Position numbers and translations under genes: made by a program. Shown here in pieces: positions 8,676 to 18,136 of a stretch of 46,353 nucleotides of DNA (position 1 is its first letter; every line of letters starts with the position of its first letter). The stretch spans positions 1-46,353 of the forward strand of contig JAFPAT010000014.1 in the NCBI GenBank assembly GCA_017425655.1, in the 5' to 3' direction. Source of the stretch: Rikenellaceae bacterium. GTDB taxonomy: Bacteria; Bacteroidota; Bacteroidia; Bacteroidales; Rikenellaceae. The notes below the pieces were generated by a model. That model was not told the origin of the DNA. It saw nothing but the letters and a program-made list of their open reading frames with translations, and ran no database searches.

Positions 8676-9437
8676 ATGAGAAGTTTTTTTAATAAAATAT
8701 TACACCTCGTCTTAAAAACGATTGCGGTGCTGTTTGTCGCAAGCCTATTATTAGTGGTAGCATATCGTTGGATCAATCCTCCGATTACGCCGTTGATGAT
8801 TTCGCGAGCATTTGACGGCGCAACGATCAATAAAAGTTGGCAGCCACTCGATCAGATATCCTCAAATCTTATTTGTGCATCTATTGCATCGGAGGATAAT
8901 AACTTTCTTGGTCATCAAGGTTTCGATATTGGCGCGATCTACGATGCTATCGACGAGCATAATAAAGGTAAACGACAACGAGGAGCAAGCACCATCTCGC
9001 AGCAGACTGCCAAGAATGTCTTTCTTTGGAGTGGAAAGTCTTGGTTTAGAAAGGGTTTGGAGGTTTATTTCACCTTTCTGATTGAGCATATATGGGGCAA
9101 GGAACGCATTATAGAGGTTTATCTCAATGTGATCGAGATGGGCAATGGGGTATATGGCGCAGAGGCGGCAGCGCAGCACTACTTTGGTCGTTCAGCCGCC
9201 AAACTAACTCAACGGCAAGCAGCTTTAATAGTCGCGGCATATCCCAATCCTCGCCAGCGGGATCCGGCTCATCCGACACAATATCTCAATAAACGAGCTA
9301 CTCAAATACAACGACTTATGCCGCTTATGGGAACTATTGCTTTCGATGATGAAACGATTGAAAGTGCGCAACAGAGATATGACAAATACTTTGAAAAACG
9401 CAAAGAGAAATTTAAACTGTCGAAGGACTTAAAATAA
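8676..9437 (+). CDS. mtgA: Monofunctional biosynthetic peptidoglycan transglycosylase (GT51)
   Basis: Polymerises lipid II into glycan strands at the outer face of the inner membrane. An N-terminal membrane anchor (LVLKTIAVLFVASLLLVVAY) is followed by a single GT51 domain: ASEDNNFLGHQGFD with the catalytic glutamate of the SEDxxF motif, GASTISQQTAKNVFLW, WGKERIIEVYLNVIEMGNGVYGAEAAAQHYF containing the second catalytic Glu, and QAALIVAAYPNPRQRDP. There is no transpeptidase domain. The length of 253 residues fits MtgA. I chose ATG 8676 over the in-frame GTG at 8670 because AGAAGGG lies at good distance before 8676. The phosphatase gene follows after 33 bases and is probably co-transcribed. Confidence 0.95.
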   Translation: MRSFFNKILHLVLKTIAVLFVASLLLVVAYRWINPPITPLMISRAFDGATINKSWQPLDQISSNLICASIASEDNNFLGHQGFDIGAIYDAIDEHNKGKRQRGASTISQQTAKNVFLWSGKSWFRKGLEVYFTFLIEHIWGKERIIEVYLNVIEMGNGVYGAEAAAQHYFGRSAAKLTQRQAALIVAAYPNPRQRDPAHPTQYLNKRATQIQRLMPLMGTIAFDDETIESAQQRYDKYFEKRKEKFKLSKDLK

Positions 9438-9470
9438 AATAATATATAACCAATATAATTTTTTGATACT

Positions 9471-9944
9471 ATGGCAAATAAATATAAACTTCTCTTTGTG
9501 TGCCTGGGAAATATATGTCGCTCTCCGGCTGCCGAAGGGGTTATGCAGGCATTAGTTGAAAAACGAGGTGTTGCAGAACAATTCGAGATTGATTCTGCGG
9601 GTACATATTCGGGACATGCAGGCGATCTTCCCGATCCGCGAATGCGTTCAGCCGCATCTCGCAGAGGGTATAATTTAGTGCATCGTGCACGCCCGATTCG
9701 AGTCGAGGACTTCGATCGTTTCGATCGTATTATTGTTATGGATGACTATAATTACGAGGCTGTGCATCGCCTTGCACCCAATCGTGCTGCTGCAATGAAG
9801 ATTGATCGAATGACCGATTTCTGCCGTTCACATTCTGACGCTCACTATGTTCCAGATCCCTATTACGAGGGGCACGAAGGCTTTGAAATAGTTCTTGACC
9901 TATTGGAAGATGCTTGTGAAGGCCTGTTTGAAGATTGCAAATAA
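9471..9944 (+). CDS. Low-molecular-weight protein tyrosine phosphatase
   Basis: 157-residue cytoplasmic phosphatase of the LMW-PTP family. The P-loop is FVCLGNICRSPAAEG with nucleophile Cys11 and Arg17 (CX5R), and the general acid is Asp129 in VPDPYYEG, spaced as in the family. In bacteria these enzymes often oppose tyrosine kinases that control exopolysaccharide export, or act in stress responses; no partner kinase is present in this window. The gene sits 33 bases after mtgA and before a strong hairpin, so the pair is likely one transcript. Confidence 0.93.
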   Translation: MANKYKLLFVCLGNICRSPAAEGVMQALVEKRGVAEQFEIDSAGTYSGHAGDLPDPRMRSAASRRGYNLVHRARPIRVEDFDRFDRIIVMDDYNYEAVHRLAPNRAAAMKIDRMTDFCRSHSDAHYVPDPYYEGHEGFEIVLDLLEDACEGLFEDCK

Positions 9945-9970
9945 GTAGTTGTCAAAGATGGTATAAACAA

Positions 9971-9999
9971 AAATCCCCACTTGAAGTAAGTGGGGATTT
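9971..9999. terminator. Bidirectional hairpin terminator
   Basis: Perfect 12-base stem (AAATCCCCACTT at 9971-9982 with 9988-9999) and 5-base loop, between the convergent phosphatase gene and fabG. Confidence 0.85.
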
Positions 10000-10018
10000 C
10001 TATTTGTTTTACAATTGA

Positions 10019-10765
10019 TTAGCAATTCATTGCTCCGCAGCAGTGGATCACCTGACCACTTACGTACGACGACATATCCGATGCAAGGAATAGAGCCACC
10101 TTCGCAACGTCCTCGGGAGTGCCACCACGACGCAACGGAATCATCTTATACCAACCCTCCTTTACTTCATCCGAAAGAGCGTTGGTCATATCGGTAATGA
10201 TAAAACCAGGGGCAATAGCATTAGCTCGAATACCACGAGGACCCATCTCCTTTGCAATCGATTTAGCAAGGCCAATCATACCAGCCTTCGACGCAGAGTA
10301 GTTGCACTGGCCAGCATTACCTGAAACACCTACAACCGAAGACATATTGATAATCGAGCCGCTCTTCTGGCGGGCCATGATAGGAGTTACAGCGTGAATG
10401 AAGTTGAATGCCGATTTCAGATTGACAGTCAGCACCATATCCCACTGTTGCTCGCTCATTCTCATCATCAGACCATCGCGGGTGATACCTGCATTATTAA
10501 CCAAAACATCAATACGGCCGAAATCCTTGTGAATCTCCGCAACAACATTATGTGTATCCTCGAAATTTGCTGCATTTGAAGCATAACCTTTGCACTTAAC
10601 ACCGAAAGCCGCAATCTCGGCCTCGGTAGCTTTTGCATTGTCATCAATAGCCAAATCGGTAAATGCAACATCAGCACCTGCCTTGGCGAACTCGATAGCA
10701 ATAGCCTTGCCAATGCCGCGTGCAGCACCGGTTACGATCGCCACTTTACCTTCAAGTAATTTCAT
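10019..10765 (-). CDS. fabG: 3-oxoacyl-[acyl-carrier-protein] reductase
   Basis: NADPH-dependent short-chain dehydrogenase that reduces 3-oxoacyl-ACP in fatty-acid elongation. 248 residues, the usual length. The cofactor motif is VTGAARGIGKAIA, followed by NNAGITRDGLMMRM (the RDGL segment is typical of FabG), the catalytic serine in INMSSVVGVSGNAGQ, and the YSASKAG Tyr/Lys motif; IAPGFIITDM and FLASDMSSYVSGQVIHCCGAM complete the FabG signature. No other fab genes are adjacent. A -7 element lies at 10808-10815. Many paralogous SDRs exist, but the match to FabG is close throughout. Confidence 0.93.
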   Translation of the reverse strand: MKLLEGKVAIVTGAARGIGKAIAIEFAKAGADVAFTDLAIDDNAKATEAEIAAFGVKCKGYASNAANFEDTHNVVAEIHKDFGRIDVLVNNAGITRDGLMMRMSEQQWDMVLTVNLKSAFNFIHAVTPIMARQKSGSIINMSSVVGVSGNAGQCNYSASKAGMIGLAKSIAKEMGPRGIRANAIAPGFIITDMTNALSDEVKEGWYKMIPLRRGGTPEDVAKVALFLASDMSSYVSGQVIHCCGAMNC

Positions 10766-10807
10766 ATTCTTTTATATTTAATATGGTAAATAGTCCAATT
10801 TTCAGGA

Positions 10808-10815
10808 CAAAGATA
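10808..10815 (-). promoter_or_regulatory. -7 promoter element of fabG
   Basis: CAAAGATA on plus, TATCTTTG on minus, 42 bases before the fabG ATG. The -33 position is occupied by one arm of a short palindrome (ATCCCC at 10834-10839 with GGGGAT at 10846-10851). Confidence 0.6.
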
Positions 10816-10955
10816 CAAAAAATATTGAAAAATATCCCCCATGTCGGGGATTTTATCGAGTCGATACACCTCATTTGAACAATTAATATCAAATTTGTGC
10901 ATAAAATGGCGATAAAATTCATTGCTCGAAGTGGCGGCTTTTCGCGAAAAAGTTT

Positions 10956-10963
10956 TATATTTG
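10956..10963 (+). promoter_or_regulatory. -7 promoter element of glyA
   Basis: TATATTTG, 82 bases before the glyA ATG. No clear -33 box. The leader contains a short GTGGC/GCCAC inverted repeat (10978-10982 with 11001-11005) of doubtful meaning. Confidence 0.55.
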
Positions 10964-11045
10964 TAAGTAAGAAAATAGTGGCGTAATCTACAAACGAGAT
11001 GCCACGCGAAATGTCGAAATATAAATGATTAACTAACATAATTTT

Positions 11046-12326
11046 ATGAAAAGAGACTCTCAAATTTTTGATCTGATTGTCGAGGAACGCTCGCGTCAGA
11101 TGCATGGTATTGAGCTTATCGCATCTGAAAACTTTGTCAGCGATCAGGTGATGGAGGCAATGGGTTCGGTACTCACCAATAAGTATGCAGAGGGCTATCC
11201 CACAGCTCGTTACTATGGCGGATGTCAAGTAGTAGATAAGGTTGAGCAGCTGGCTATTGACCGTCTGTGTGAGCTTTATGGCGCAGAGTATGCTAACGTA
11301 CAGCCACACTCTGGCGCACAGGCCAATATGGCTGTTTTCACCGCTGTTTTGAAACCTGGAGATACCTTTATGGGTCTTGATCTTTCGCATGGTGGCCATC
11401 TTTCGCACGGTTCACCGGTGAATATGTCGGGTATGTATTTCAATGCAGTGGGCTACAAATTAGACGAGGCAACAGGCTGTGTTGATTACGATGCAATGGA
11501 GGCTTTGGCAATGGAGCACAAACCTAAATTGATCGTTGGTGGTGCATCGGCTTATAGCCGCGAATGGGATTACAAGCGTATGCGCGAAATTGCCGATAAG
11601 GTTGGTGCATTGTTGCTGATCGATATGGCTCACACTGCAGGTCTTATTGCAGCGGGTCTGTTGGAGAATCCCGTAAAGTATGCACATATCGTTACCTCGA
11701 CAACTCACAAGACTCTGCGTGGTCCTCGTGGCGGTATTATCCTGATGGGCAAGGACTTTGATAATCCTTGGGGCTTAACCACTCCGAAGGGCGTTGTTAA
11801 AAAGATGTCGCAGATCCTGAATTCGGCCGTATTCCCCGGTATTCAGGGTGGTCCGCTGGAACACGTAATTGCTGCAAAGGCTGTTGCATTTGGCGAGGCT
11901 CTCGATCCAAGCTACAAAGAGTATCAGCGTCAGGTAAAGACGAATGCTCGTGTTATGGCAGAGGCGTTTGTAAAGCGTGGCTATAAGATTGTATCAGGTG
12001 GCACTGATAACCACTTGATCTTGGTTGATTTGCGTACCAAATTCCCCGAACTCACCGGCAAGGTTGCAGAGAAGGCGTTGGTAGCGGCAGATATTACCAC
12101 CAATAAGAATATGGTGCCGTTTGACAGTCGTTCGCCCTTCCAGACATCCGGTCTGCGCTTTGGTACCCCTGCCATTACTACACGTGGCGTGAAGGAGGAT
12201 CAGATGGATTACATCGTTGAGTTGATCGACCGTGTATTGTCTGACCACGAGAACGAAGAGAACATTGCAGCAGTTCGTGCCGATGTAAATAAGATGATGG
12301 AAAACTATCCTCTATTTGCTTGGTAA
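11046..12326 (+). CDS. glyA: Serine hydroxymethyltransferase
   Basis: PLP enzyme interconverting serine and glycine while loading one-carbon units on tetrahydrofolate. 426 residues, standard length. Visible hallmarks are [15 protein letters not shown] near the N-terminus, [17 protein letters not shown], the pyridoxal-binding [13 protein letters not shown] with Schiff-base Lys222, and the C-terminal [14 protein letters not shown]. The 280-base gap to fabG carries divergent promoters. The DUF2461 gene starts 15 bases after the stop and is probably co-transcribed. Confidence 0.98.
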   Translation: MKRDSQIFDLIVEERSRQMHGIELIASENFVSDQVMEAMGSVLTNKYAEGYPTARYYGGCQVVDKVEQLAIDRLCELYGAEYANVQPHSGAQANMAVFTAVLKPGDTFMGLDLSHGGHLSHGSPVNMSGMYFNAVGYKLDEATGCVDYDAMEALAMEHKPKLIVGGASAYSREWDYKRMREIADKVGALLLIDMAHTAGLIAAGLLENPVKYAHIVTSTTHKTLRGPRGGIILMGKDFDNPWGLTTPKGVVKKMSQILNSAVFPGIQGGPLEHVIAAKAVAFGEALDPSYKEYQRQVKTNARVMAEAFVKRGYKIVSGGTDNHLILVDLRTKFPELTGKVAEKALVAADITTNKNMVPFDSRSPFQTSGLRFGTPAITTRGVKEDQMDYIVELIDRVLSDHENEENIAAVRADVNKMMENYPLFAW

Positions 12327-12341
12327 TCAAGATAGATCTCT

Positions 12342-13025
12342 ATGAGAGATACAATGTCATTTCTCTGCGAGCTTGCCGCGAATAACAACAAGCAGTGGTT
12401 CGACGCAAACCGAGAGCGTTATAGGGTGTTACGCGCTCGATTCGAGGAATTCACTGCCGAGTTAATCGATGGCATCAGCACGTTTGATGCGGAGGTACAC
12501 GGCTTAACACCGAAGGAGTGTATCTTCCGCATCAATCGTGATACTCGTTTTTCGGCAAACAAAGCTCCGTACAAAACCCATTTTAGCGCGTATATTTGTC
12601 CGCGAGGTAAAAAATCAGGGTATGCGGGCTATTACTTTCACCTTGAGCCCGAGAGCGATAGAGGAATGATTGGTCGTAGTATATTGGCTGCCGGAGCAGT
12701 CTGTATTCCGACCGTTGTATTGAAAAGCATTCGAGAAGAGATTATTGACAATGGCGACCAGATGCTTGCATCAATTGCGGCTGCATATGGTTTTGAGGTT
12801 AGTCTCGCTAATTCGCTCAAAAGGACTCCGACGGGATTTCCGACCGATACCCCTTACGATGAACTGTTGAGATTGAAGGATGTTTGTCTCGAACGAACAA
12901 TGAATGAAGAGTGGCTCTACTCGGACCGATTGGCAGAGAGAGCTATCGATGCATTCCGTACAACACAGCCATTTATTACACAGATAAATCGAGCGATACG
13001 ATACGCTTATGAAGAGATGATGTAA
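12342..13025 (+). CDS. DUF2461 (TIGR02453 family) protein
   Basis: 227-residue protein of unknown function. The start MRDTMSFLCELAANNNKQWFD and the block ECIFRINRDTRFSANKAPYKTHF, followed by GYYFHLEPESDRGMIG, are the conserved core of the DUF2461 family. The usual Gly-rich segment is altered here (GRSILAAGAVCIPTVVLKSIREE). A second ATG at 12354 (MSFLCEL) is an alternative start. No signal peptide or membrane segment is seen, so it is likely cytoplasmic. It follows glyA after 15 bases and ends at a terminator, which says it shares that transcript but does not give a role. Confidence 0.88.
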   Translation: MRDTMSFLCELAANNNKQWFDANRERYRVLRARFEEFTAELIDGISTFDAEVHGLTPKECIFRINRDTRFSANKAPYKTHFSAYICPRGKKSGYAGYYFHLEPESDRGMIGRSILAAGAVCIPTVVLKSIREEIIDNGDQMLASIAAAYGFEVSLANSLKRTPTGFPTDTPYDELLRLKDVCLERTMNEEWLYSDRLAERAIDAFRTTQPFITQINRAIRYAYEEMM

Positions 13026-13052
13026 TCGTCGTTAAGCCGACGAGCATAAAAT

Positions 13053-13095
13053 AAAACGGGCAGAGATTCGAATAATATCGTTCTCTGCCCGTTTT
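13053..13095. terminator. Bidirectional hairpin terminator
   Basis: 14-base perfect stem (AAAACGGGCAGAGA at 13053-13066 with 13082-13095) and 15-base loop between the convergent DUF2461 and M20 peptidase genes. Confidence 0.82.
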
Positions 13096-13110
13096 ACTTA
13101 AAGTTATACT

Positions 13111-14478
13111 TTATTTCGACTGCGCGAAGTATTTATAGAACAGGACAATAGTTTCAATACCACGATAGAAATTATCCAATCCATAGCTCTCATTAGGCGA
13201 ATGGATGGCATCGCGGTCAAGACCAAAGCCCATCAAAATCGACTTCAGACCAAGAATCTTCTCAAAACCACTGATGATAGGAATTGAACCGCCCGAATAA
13301 TAGGGAAGAGGCTTCTTGCCAAATGTCTCCTCTAATGCTTTAGCGGCAGCTTTGTATGCGGGCAGATCGGTAGGCGAAACATAGGGAGCGCCACCGTGCA
13401 ACGTGCGCACCTTGACCTTCACGCCCTTGGGAGCAATCGCCTTGAAGTGTTTCTCGAACAACTTGCCAATCTTTACATAGTCCTGATCGGGGACAAGGCG
13501 CATAGAGATCTTGGCAGATGCTTTCGATGGGATGACGGTCTTTGTACCTTCCTCGATGTAGCCGCCCCAAATACCATTCACGTCGAGCGAAGGACGTACG
13601 CCCGTGCGCTCGATAGTAGTGTAACCGTCTTCACCCTCGACATCGCCAATCTCCAATGCCTTTTTGTACTCGCGCAAGCAGAAAGGTGCCTTGTTGAATG
13701 CACGGCGCTCGGCGGGAGTCAGTTCGCGAACATCATCATAGAAACCAGGAATGGTGATATGACCATTGTCATCGATAAGCGATGCAACAAGGCGAGTGAG
13801 TACATTTGCAGGGTTGGCAACCGCACCGCCATAAAGACCCGAATGGAGATCCTTATTCGGACCGGTTACTTCAACCTCCATGTAACATAAGCCTCGCAAA
13901 CCGCAAGTAATAGAGGGAGTTTCCCAGCCGATCAAACTTGTGTCAGAAACCAAGATAACATCGGCTTTAAGCATCTTCTTGTTATCACGGCACCACTTAT
14001 AAAGGCTTGCTGAACCAATTTCCTCTTCACCCTCAAGCATAAACTTAACATTGCAAGGAAGTTCGCCGCAATTCACCATTGCTTCAAAAGCCTTAACGTG
14101 CATAAACGACTGCCCCTTGTCGTCGTTTGCGCCACGCGCCCAGATACGTCCATCCTTAACAACAGGCTCAAATGGATCTGTGTTCCACTCATCGATGGGA
14201 TCAACAGGCATTACGTCGTAATGTCCATATACGAGCACCGTTTTAGCTTTCGGATCAATGACTTTTTCAGCATAAACAACGGGGTTTCCCTCGGTCGGCA
14301 TAACTTCTGCTTTGTCGGCACCAGCCTTCAAAAGCGATGCTGCCAACCACTCGGCACAGCGTACCATATCGCCTTTGTGTGAGCTTTGTGCACTGATCGA
14401 GGGAATGCGCAAAAGGTCAAACAATTCGTTCTCAAATCGCTCGCTGTTTTGCTTGATATAATCTATACTTTTATTCAT
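13111..14478 (-). CDS. M20 family dipeptidase
   Basis: Cytosolic dinuclear-zinc dipeptidase of the M20A group (carnosinase/PepV/DapE-like), 455 residues. Metal-site motifs are in order: VLVYGHYDVMPVD (His86, Asp88), RGANDDKGQ (bridging Asp119/120), LEGEEEIGSAS (Glu152/153), VSDTSLIGW (Asp179) and the C-terminal HSPNESY histidine. The central insertion from about 200 to 310, including GPNKDLHSGLYGGAVANP, is the usual dimerisation lid. No signal peptide. It lies 12 bases after the phosphohexomutase gene in the same direction, so the two are probably co-transcribed although their functions are not obviously connected. Confidence 0.92.
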   Translation of the reverse strand: MNKSIDYIKQNSERFENELFDLLRIPSISAQSSHKGDMVRCAEWLAASLLKAGADKAEVMPTEGNPVVYAEKVIDPKAKTVLVYGHYDVMPVDPIDEWNTDPFEPVVKDGRIWARGANDDKGQSFMHVKAFEAMVNCGELPCNVKFMLEGEEEIGSASLYKWCRDNKKMLKADVILVSDTSLIGWETPSITCGLRGLCYMEVEVTGPNKDLHSGLYGGAVANPANVLTRLVASLIDDNGHITIPGFYDDVRELTPAERRAFNKAPFCLREYKKALEIGDVEGEDGYTTIERTGVRPSLDVNGIWGGYIEEGTKTVIPSKASAKISMRLVPDQDYVKIGKLFEKHFKAIAPKGVKVKVRTLHGGAPYVSPTDLPAYKAAAKALEETFGKKPLPYYSGGSIPIISGFEKILGLKSILMGFGLDRDAIHSPNESYGLDNFYRGIETIVLFYKYFAQSK

Positions 14479-14490
14479 AGCGTCAACTAT

Positions 14491-15879
14491 TTACAAGTTG
14501 CAAATCTCTTTGATCTCTCCGATAATTTTCTCTGCCAATTCATCGGCCGCTTCCATCGATTTAGCCTCGGCGTAGATGCGGATAATAGGCTCGGTGTTCG
14601 ACTTGCGAAGGTGTACCCACTTGTCGGCAAAGTCAACTTTCACGCCGTCGATATCGGTTACCTGCTCGTGGCTGTAACGCTCCTTCATCTGCGCCAGAAC
14701 AGCATCAACATCGATCGAAGGAGTCAATTCGATCTTATTCTTCGACGAGAAGTAAGCGGGGTAGGTTGCGCGCAACTCGGTCATAGTCTTACCCGATGCT
14801 GCCAAGTGAGTCAGGAACAAACCAACGCCCACCAATGCATCGCGGCCATAGTGCAACTCGGGATAGATTACACCACCATTGCCCTCGCCACCGATAACGG
14901 CACCAACCTCTTTCATTTTGGCAACAACATTTACCTCGCCCACAGCCGAAGCATAGTATGTGCCATTATGCCAAGCGGTTACATCGCGCAAAGCACGCGA
15001 CGAACTCAAGTTTGAAACGGTATTGCCGCCAACCTTCGACAGTACATAATCAGCAATCGAAACCAATGTATATTCCTCTCCAAACATCGCACCATTCTCA
15101 CAAACCAAAGCAAGACGATCGACATCAGGATCGACAACAACACCCAAATCAGCCTTTTCGCGAACGATTACCTGCGAAATCTCGGTCAGATTTTCGGGAA
15201 GCGGCTCGGGATTGTGCGCAAACTGACCGTTGGGATTACAGTTGAGCTCGATAACCTCGCAACCCATACGACGCAACAACTCGGGAATAGCCGTACCACC
15301 TACCGAATTGACAGCATCTACAACGACCTTAAATCTCTTCTCGGCAACAGCCTTAACATCTACCAGCGGCAGAGCCAAAACCATATCTATATGTCTGAAA
15401 TTGAAGTTTTCACGTGCTACTACACGGCCGATATGGTCGATGTCAGGAAACTCATAATTGGTCTCTTCTGCGAAAGCAAGCACCTGCTTACCATCCTCGT
15501 CAGTCAAAAACTCGCCACGTGCATTGAGCAACTTCAAAGCGTTCCACTGCTTGGGGTTGTGCGAAGCGGTGATAATAATACCGCCATCAGCCTGATGAGA
15601 TGTAACTGCCATCTCAACACCTGGGGTGGTACAAAAATCAACATTGACCACATAAGCACCACAACCAATCAGGGTACCTTCGATCAAACTCATAACCATC
15701 TGGCCCGAGATACGTGCATCGCGACCAACTACGATCTTAATACGCTCTTTGCCACTATTTTGCTTAATGAAGCGAGTGTAAGCCACTGCATACTTTACGA
15801 CATCAACCGGGGTAAGGTTGTCGCCCTGTACGCCACCAATCGTGCCGCGAATACCAGAGATAGATTTAATTAAAGTCAT
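14491..15879 (-). CDS. glmM: Phosphoglucosamine mutase / phosphohexomutase, GlmM-like
   Basis: Alpha-D-phosphohexomutase family enzyme, 462 residues. Motifs are the phosphoserine loop IITASHNPKQWNALK (Ser106), metal loop VVDPDVDRLALV, sugar-binding GGEGNGGVIYPELHYGRD and phosphate-binding RKSNTEPIIRIYAEA. The start MTLIKSISGIRGTIGG is typical of the Bacteroidota protein annotated as GlmM. It would convert glucosamine-6-phosphate to glucosamine-1-phosphate for UDP-GlcNAc, feeding peptidoglycan and lipid A. Mannose or glucose phosphate specificity cannot be excluded from motifs alone. It heads a two-gene unit with the M20 dipeptidase; the 189-base region upstream has only a weak TAACTTTA -7 candidate at 15925-15932. 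Confidence 0.85.
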   Translation of the reverse strand: MTLIKSISGIRGTIGGVQGDNLTPVDVVKYAVAYTRFIKQNSGKERIKIVVGRDARISGQMVMSLIEGTLIGCGAYVVNVDFCTTPGVEMAVTSHQADGGIIITASHNPKQWNALKLLNARGEFLTDEDGKQVLAFAEETNYEFPDIDHIGRVVARENFNFRHIDMVLALPLVDVKAVAEKRFKVVVDAVNSVGGTAIPELLRRMGCEVIELNCNPNGQFAHNPEPLPENLTEISQVIVREKADLGVVVDPDVDRLALVCENGAMFGEEYTLVSIADYVLSKVGGNTVSNLSSSRALRDVTAWHNGTYYASAVGEVNVVAKMKEVGAVIGGEGNGGVIYPELHYGRDALVGVGLFLTHLAASGKTMTELRATYPAYFSSKNKIELTPSIDVDAVLAQMKERYSHEQVTDIDGVKVDFADKWVHLRKSNTEPIIRIYAEAKSMEAADELAEKIIGEIKEICNL

Positions 15880-16003
15880 TATTACAAGGTGTTATTTAGT
15901 TTGTTTTTATTCTTTTTTGACTTGTAAAGTTATAATAAAAGAGTCATAAACGTACACTAAAAAACGAAAAAAATGAACGATTTGGTATTTTATTCGCAAA
16001 TGC

Positions 16004-16034
16004 TTGTTTTTTTTCGACAAAATTCGTACTTTTA
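16004..16034 (+). promoter_or_regulatory. Probable promoter of the nucleoside phosphorylase gene
   Basis: TTG at 16004-16006, 20 bases, then TACTTTTA at 16027-16034, one base off the TAnnTTTG element. Its position makes the ATG at 16069, not an upstream in-frame ATG at 15973, the likely start. Confidence 0.5.
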
Positions 16035-16068
16035 CCCAATTAATATATACAGTATAAAATGTAGTTAT

Positions 16069-16941
16069 ATGAGAACTATTCCGTCTTCTGAATTAATCAT
16101 CAATGATGACGGGTCGATTTTTCACCTGCATCTGAAACCCGAACAGCTGGCAGAGACCGTTCTTTTGGTCGGTGATCCCGGTCGTGTTGAGATGGTTGCA
16201 TCATATTTCGATACGCAGGAGTGTCGCGTGTCGAATCGCGAATTTGTAACTATTACAGGTACTTATAAAGGCAAACGAATTTCGGTTATCTCGACCGGTA
16301 TTGGCACAGATAATATTGACATTGTTGTTACCGAGTTAGACGCATTAGCAAATATTGACTTTGAAACGCGACAAGTTAAGCCCGAATTAAAGCAATTGAC
16401 ACTTGTTCGTCTTGGTACTTCGGGTGCGATCCAGCCAGATATTAAGGTTGGAACGATTCTATTTTCGCGCACTTCGATCGGTTTCGACGGTTTGTTGAAT
16501 TATTACAAAGGTCGTAACGATGTGTGTGATTTGGATATCGAAAAGGCATTTATCAAGCATGCCGAGTGGGATGAATTGTTGCCGAAACCATATTTCATTG
16601 ATGCCGATAAATCGCTCTTTGAACTCTTCCGCGACTACACAATGGAAGGTATTACCATTTCGGCCCCAGGTTTCTATGCTCCGCAGGGTCGTTGGGTACG
16701 ACTTGAACCCGCCGACAAGGAGCTCAATTCAAAGATCGAGTCGTTCCGATTTGGCGAGCGTCGCATTACAAACTTCGAAATGGAGGGATCGGCATTGGCC
16801 GGTTTGTCGGCATTGATGGGGCATCGTGCTGCAACGATTTGTACGATTATCGCTCAACGCGTTGCGCTTGATGTAGAGACCGATTATAAGTTATTTGTGC
16901 GTAATATGATCGAAATGGCTCTCGATCGATTGACGGCATAA
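16069..16941 (+). CDS. Nucleoside phosphorylase (uridine phosphorylase-like)
   Basis: 290-residue member of the PNP/UDP phosphorylase family I, which cleaves nucleosides with phosphate to base and ribose-1-phosphate. Motifs: VLLVGDPGRVEMVA (phosphate site), VRLGTSGAIQPDIKVGT, and NFEMEGSALAGLSALMGH with the ribose-binding Met-Glu. Base specificity is uncertain; the overall form resembles uridine phosphorylase-like proteins of Bacteroidales. I chose the ATG at 16069 (MRTIPSSELIIN) because the open frame upstream is AT-rich, non-conserved and crosses the likely promoter. It runs into dnaN after 66 bases with no clear intervening promoter. Confidence 0.88.
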   Translation: MRTIPSSELIINDDGSIFHLHLKPEQLAETVLLVGDPGRVEMVASYFDTQECRVSNREFVTITGTYKGKRISVISTGIGTDNIDIVVTELDALANIDFETRQVKPELKQLTLVRLGTSGAIQPDIKVGTILFSRTSIGFDGLLNYYKGRNDVCDLDIEKAFIKHAEWDELLPKPYFIDADKSLFELFRDYTMEGITISAPGFYAPQGRWVRLEPADKELNSKIESFRFGERRITNFEMEGSALAGLSALMGHRAATICTIIAQRVALDVETDYKLFVRNMIEMALDRLTA

Positions 16942-17007
16942 AACGCAAAAGTAGATTATAGAAAACAAAAAATAAGAGTATAAACATTAAAAAGAAAAAC
17001 TACAACT

Positions 17008-18132
17008 ATGAAATTTTCAGTTTCGAGTTCAGCTCTGCTGTCGCTGCTGGCTACAACAGGCAAAGTTATCAGCAATAAGAATCAGTTGCCTATTCTCGAT
17101 TATTTTCTCTTTGAGTTGCGCGATGGTCGCTTGAAGGTTACCGCTTCGGATTTGGAGACCACTTTGATCGGTAGCATTGAGGTCGATAGCGTAGAGCAGG
17201 AGGGTATTATCGCTGCACCTGCACGCTTGATGCTCGACTCGCTCAAAGAGTTCCCCGAAATGCCTCTGACTATTGAGGTTAATGATTCGACTTGGGAGAT
17301 TAAGATCTGCTGGAATAGCGGTGTTTCGTCGATTCCCGGTGTGTCGGGTATGAGCTATCCCGCACTGCCCGCATTGGCAGAAGATAAGAAGGAGATGGAT
17401 TTCGATGTTGATACGCTCGTGGCAGGCATCAACAAGACCATTTTTGCAACGGCAGATGATGAGTTGCGACCTGTAATGAATGGCGTATTTATCAATATTC
17501 AGCCCGAAGTAACCACCTTTGTTGGTACCGATGCTCATAAGTTGGTTCGCTTTACCGCAGAGTCGCAGTCGAATGTTGCTGCATCGTTCATCTTACCCAA
17601 AAAGCCCGCAAACTTGTTGAAGAGCGTTCTTTTGAAGGAGGATGATTCGATTAAGGTTAGCTTTGATAACAAAAATGTCATCTTCGAATTGACCAGCCAC
17701 ACTTTGGTTTGCCGTCTGATCGAGGGTAACTATCCCAACTATAACGCCGTTATTCCCACAGCTAACCCCAATAAGGTACTTATCGACCGCATTGAGTTAC
17801 TGAATGGTATTAAGCGAGTGGCTGTTTGCTCAAATCAGGCTACCAATCTGATCCGTATGGACGTTGCAAATAACACTGTTAATCTGACTGCACAGGATTT
17901 GGATTTCTCGGTTTCGGCAAAAGAGTCGCTCTCGTGCAGCTATGACGGTGAGCCTATTACAATCGGTTTCAAATCGACCTTCCTCGTTGAGATCTTGGCT
18001 AACACCGAGACTCCGACCGTACAGATTGAGTTGGCTGATTCGACTCGAGCTGGTGTCTTCAAGCCCGTTTATGACGACAAGCAGAGCAGCGATACGTTGA
18101 TGCTGTTGATGCCGATGATGATTAACGCATAA
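17008..18132 (+). CDS. dnaN: DNA polymerase III sliding clamp (beta subunit)
   Basis: Ring-shaped processivity factor of the replicase, 374 residues with three repeats of the clamp fold. Hallmarks are the start MKFSVSSSALLSLLATTGKVISNKNQLPIL, FVGTDAHKLVRF in the middle, and the C-terminal LMLLMPMMINA, the usual clamp end. It is not next to dnaA here; instead it sits between a nucleoside phosphorylase and a DEDDh exonuclease (4-base gap), the clamp/exonuclease pairing I recall in Bacteroidales genomes. Co-transcription with the exonuclease is near certain. Confidence 0.98.
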   Translation: MKFSVSSSALLSLLATTGKVISNKNQLPILDYFLFELRDGRLKVTASDLETTLIGSIEVDSVEQEGIIAAPARLMLDSLKEFPEMPLTIEVNDSTWEIKICWNSGVSSIPGVSGMSYPALPALAEDKKEMDFDVDTLVAGINKTIFATADDELRPVMNGVFINIQPEVTTFVGTDAHKLVRFTAESQSNVAASFILPKKPANLLKSVLLKEDDSIKVSFDNKNVIFELTSHTLVCRLIEGNYPNYNAVIPTANPNKVLIDRIELLNGIKRVAVCSNQATNLIRMDVANNTVNLTAQDLDFSVSAKESLSCSYDGEPITIGFKSTFLVEILANTETPTVQIELADSTRAGVFKPVYDDKQSSDTLMLLMPMMINA

Positions 18133-18136
18133 TACG

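Noticed and set aside
10978..11005. Five-base hairpin in the glyA leader as a possible riboswitch
   Set aside because: The stem is too short and no glycine-aptamer-like core is visible.
15214..15873. Plus-strand frame of 219 codons opposite glmM
   Set aside because: Composition follows the glmM codons in reverse; no recognisable protein features.
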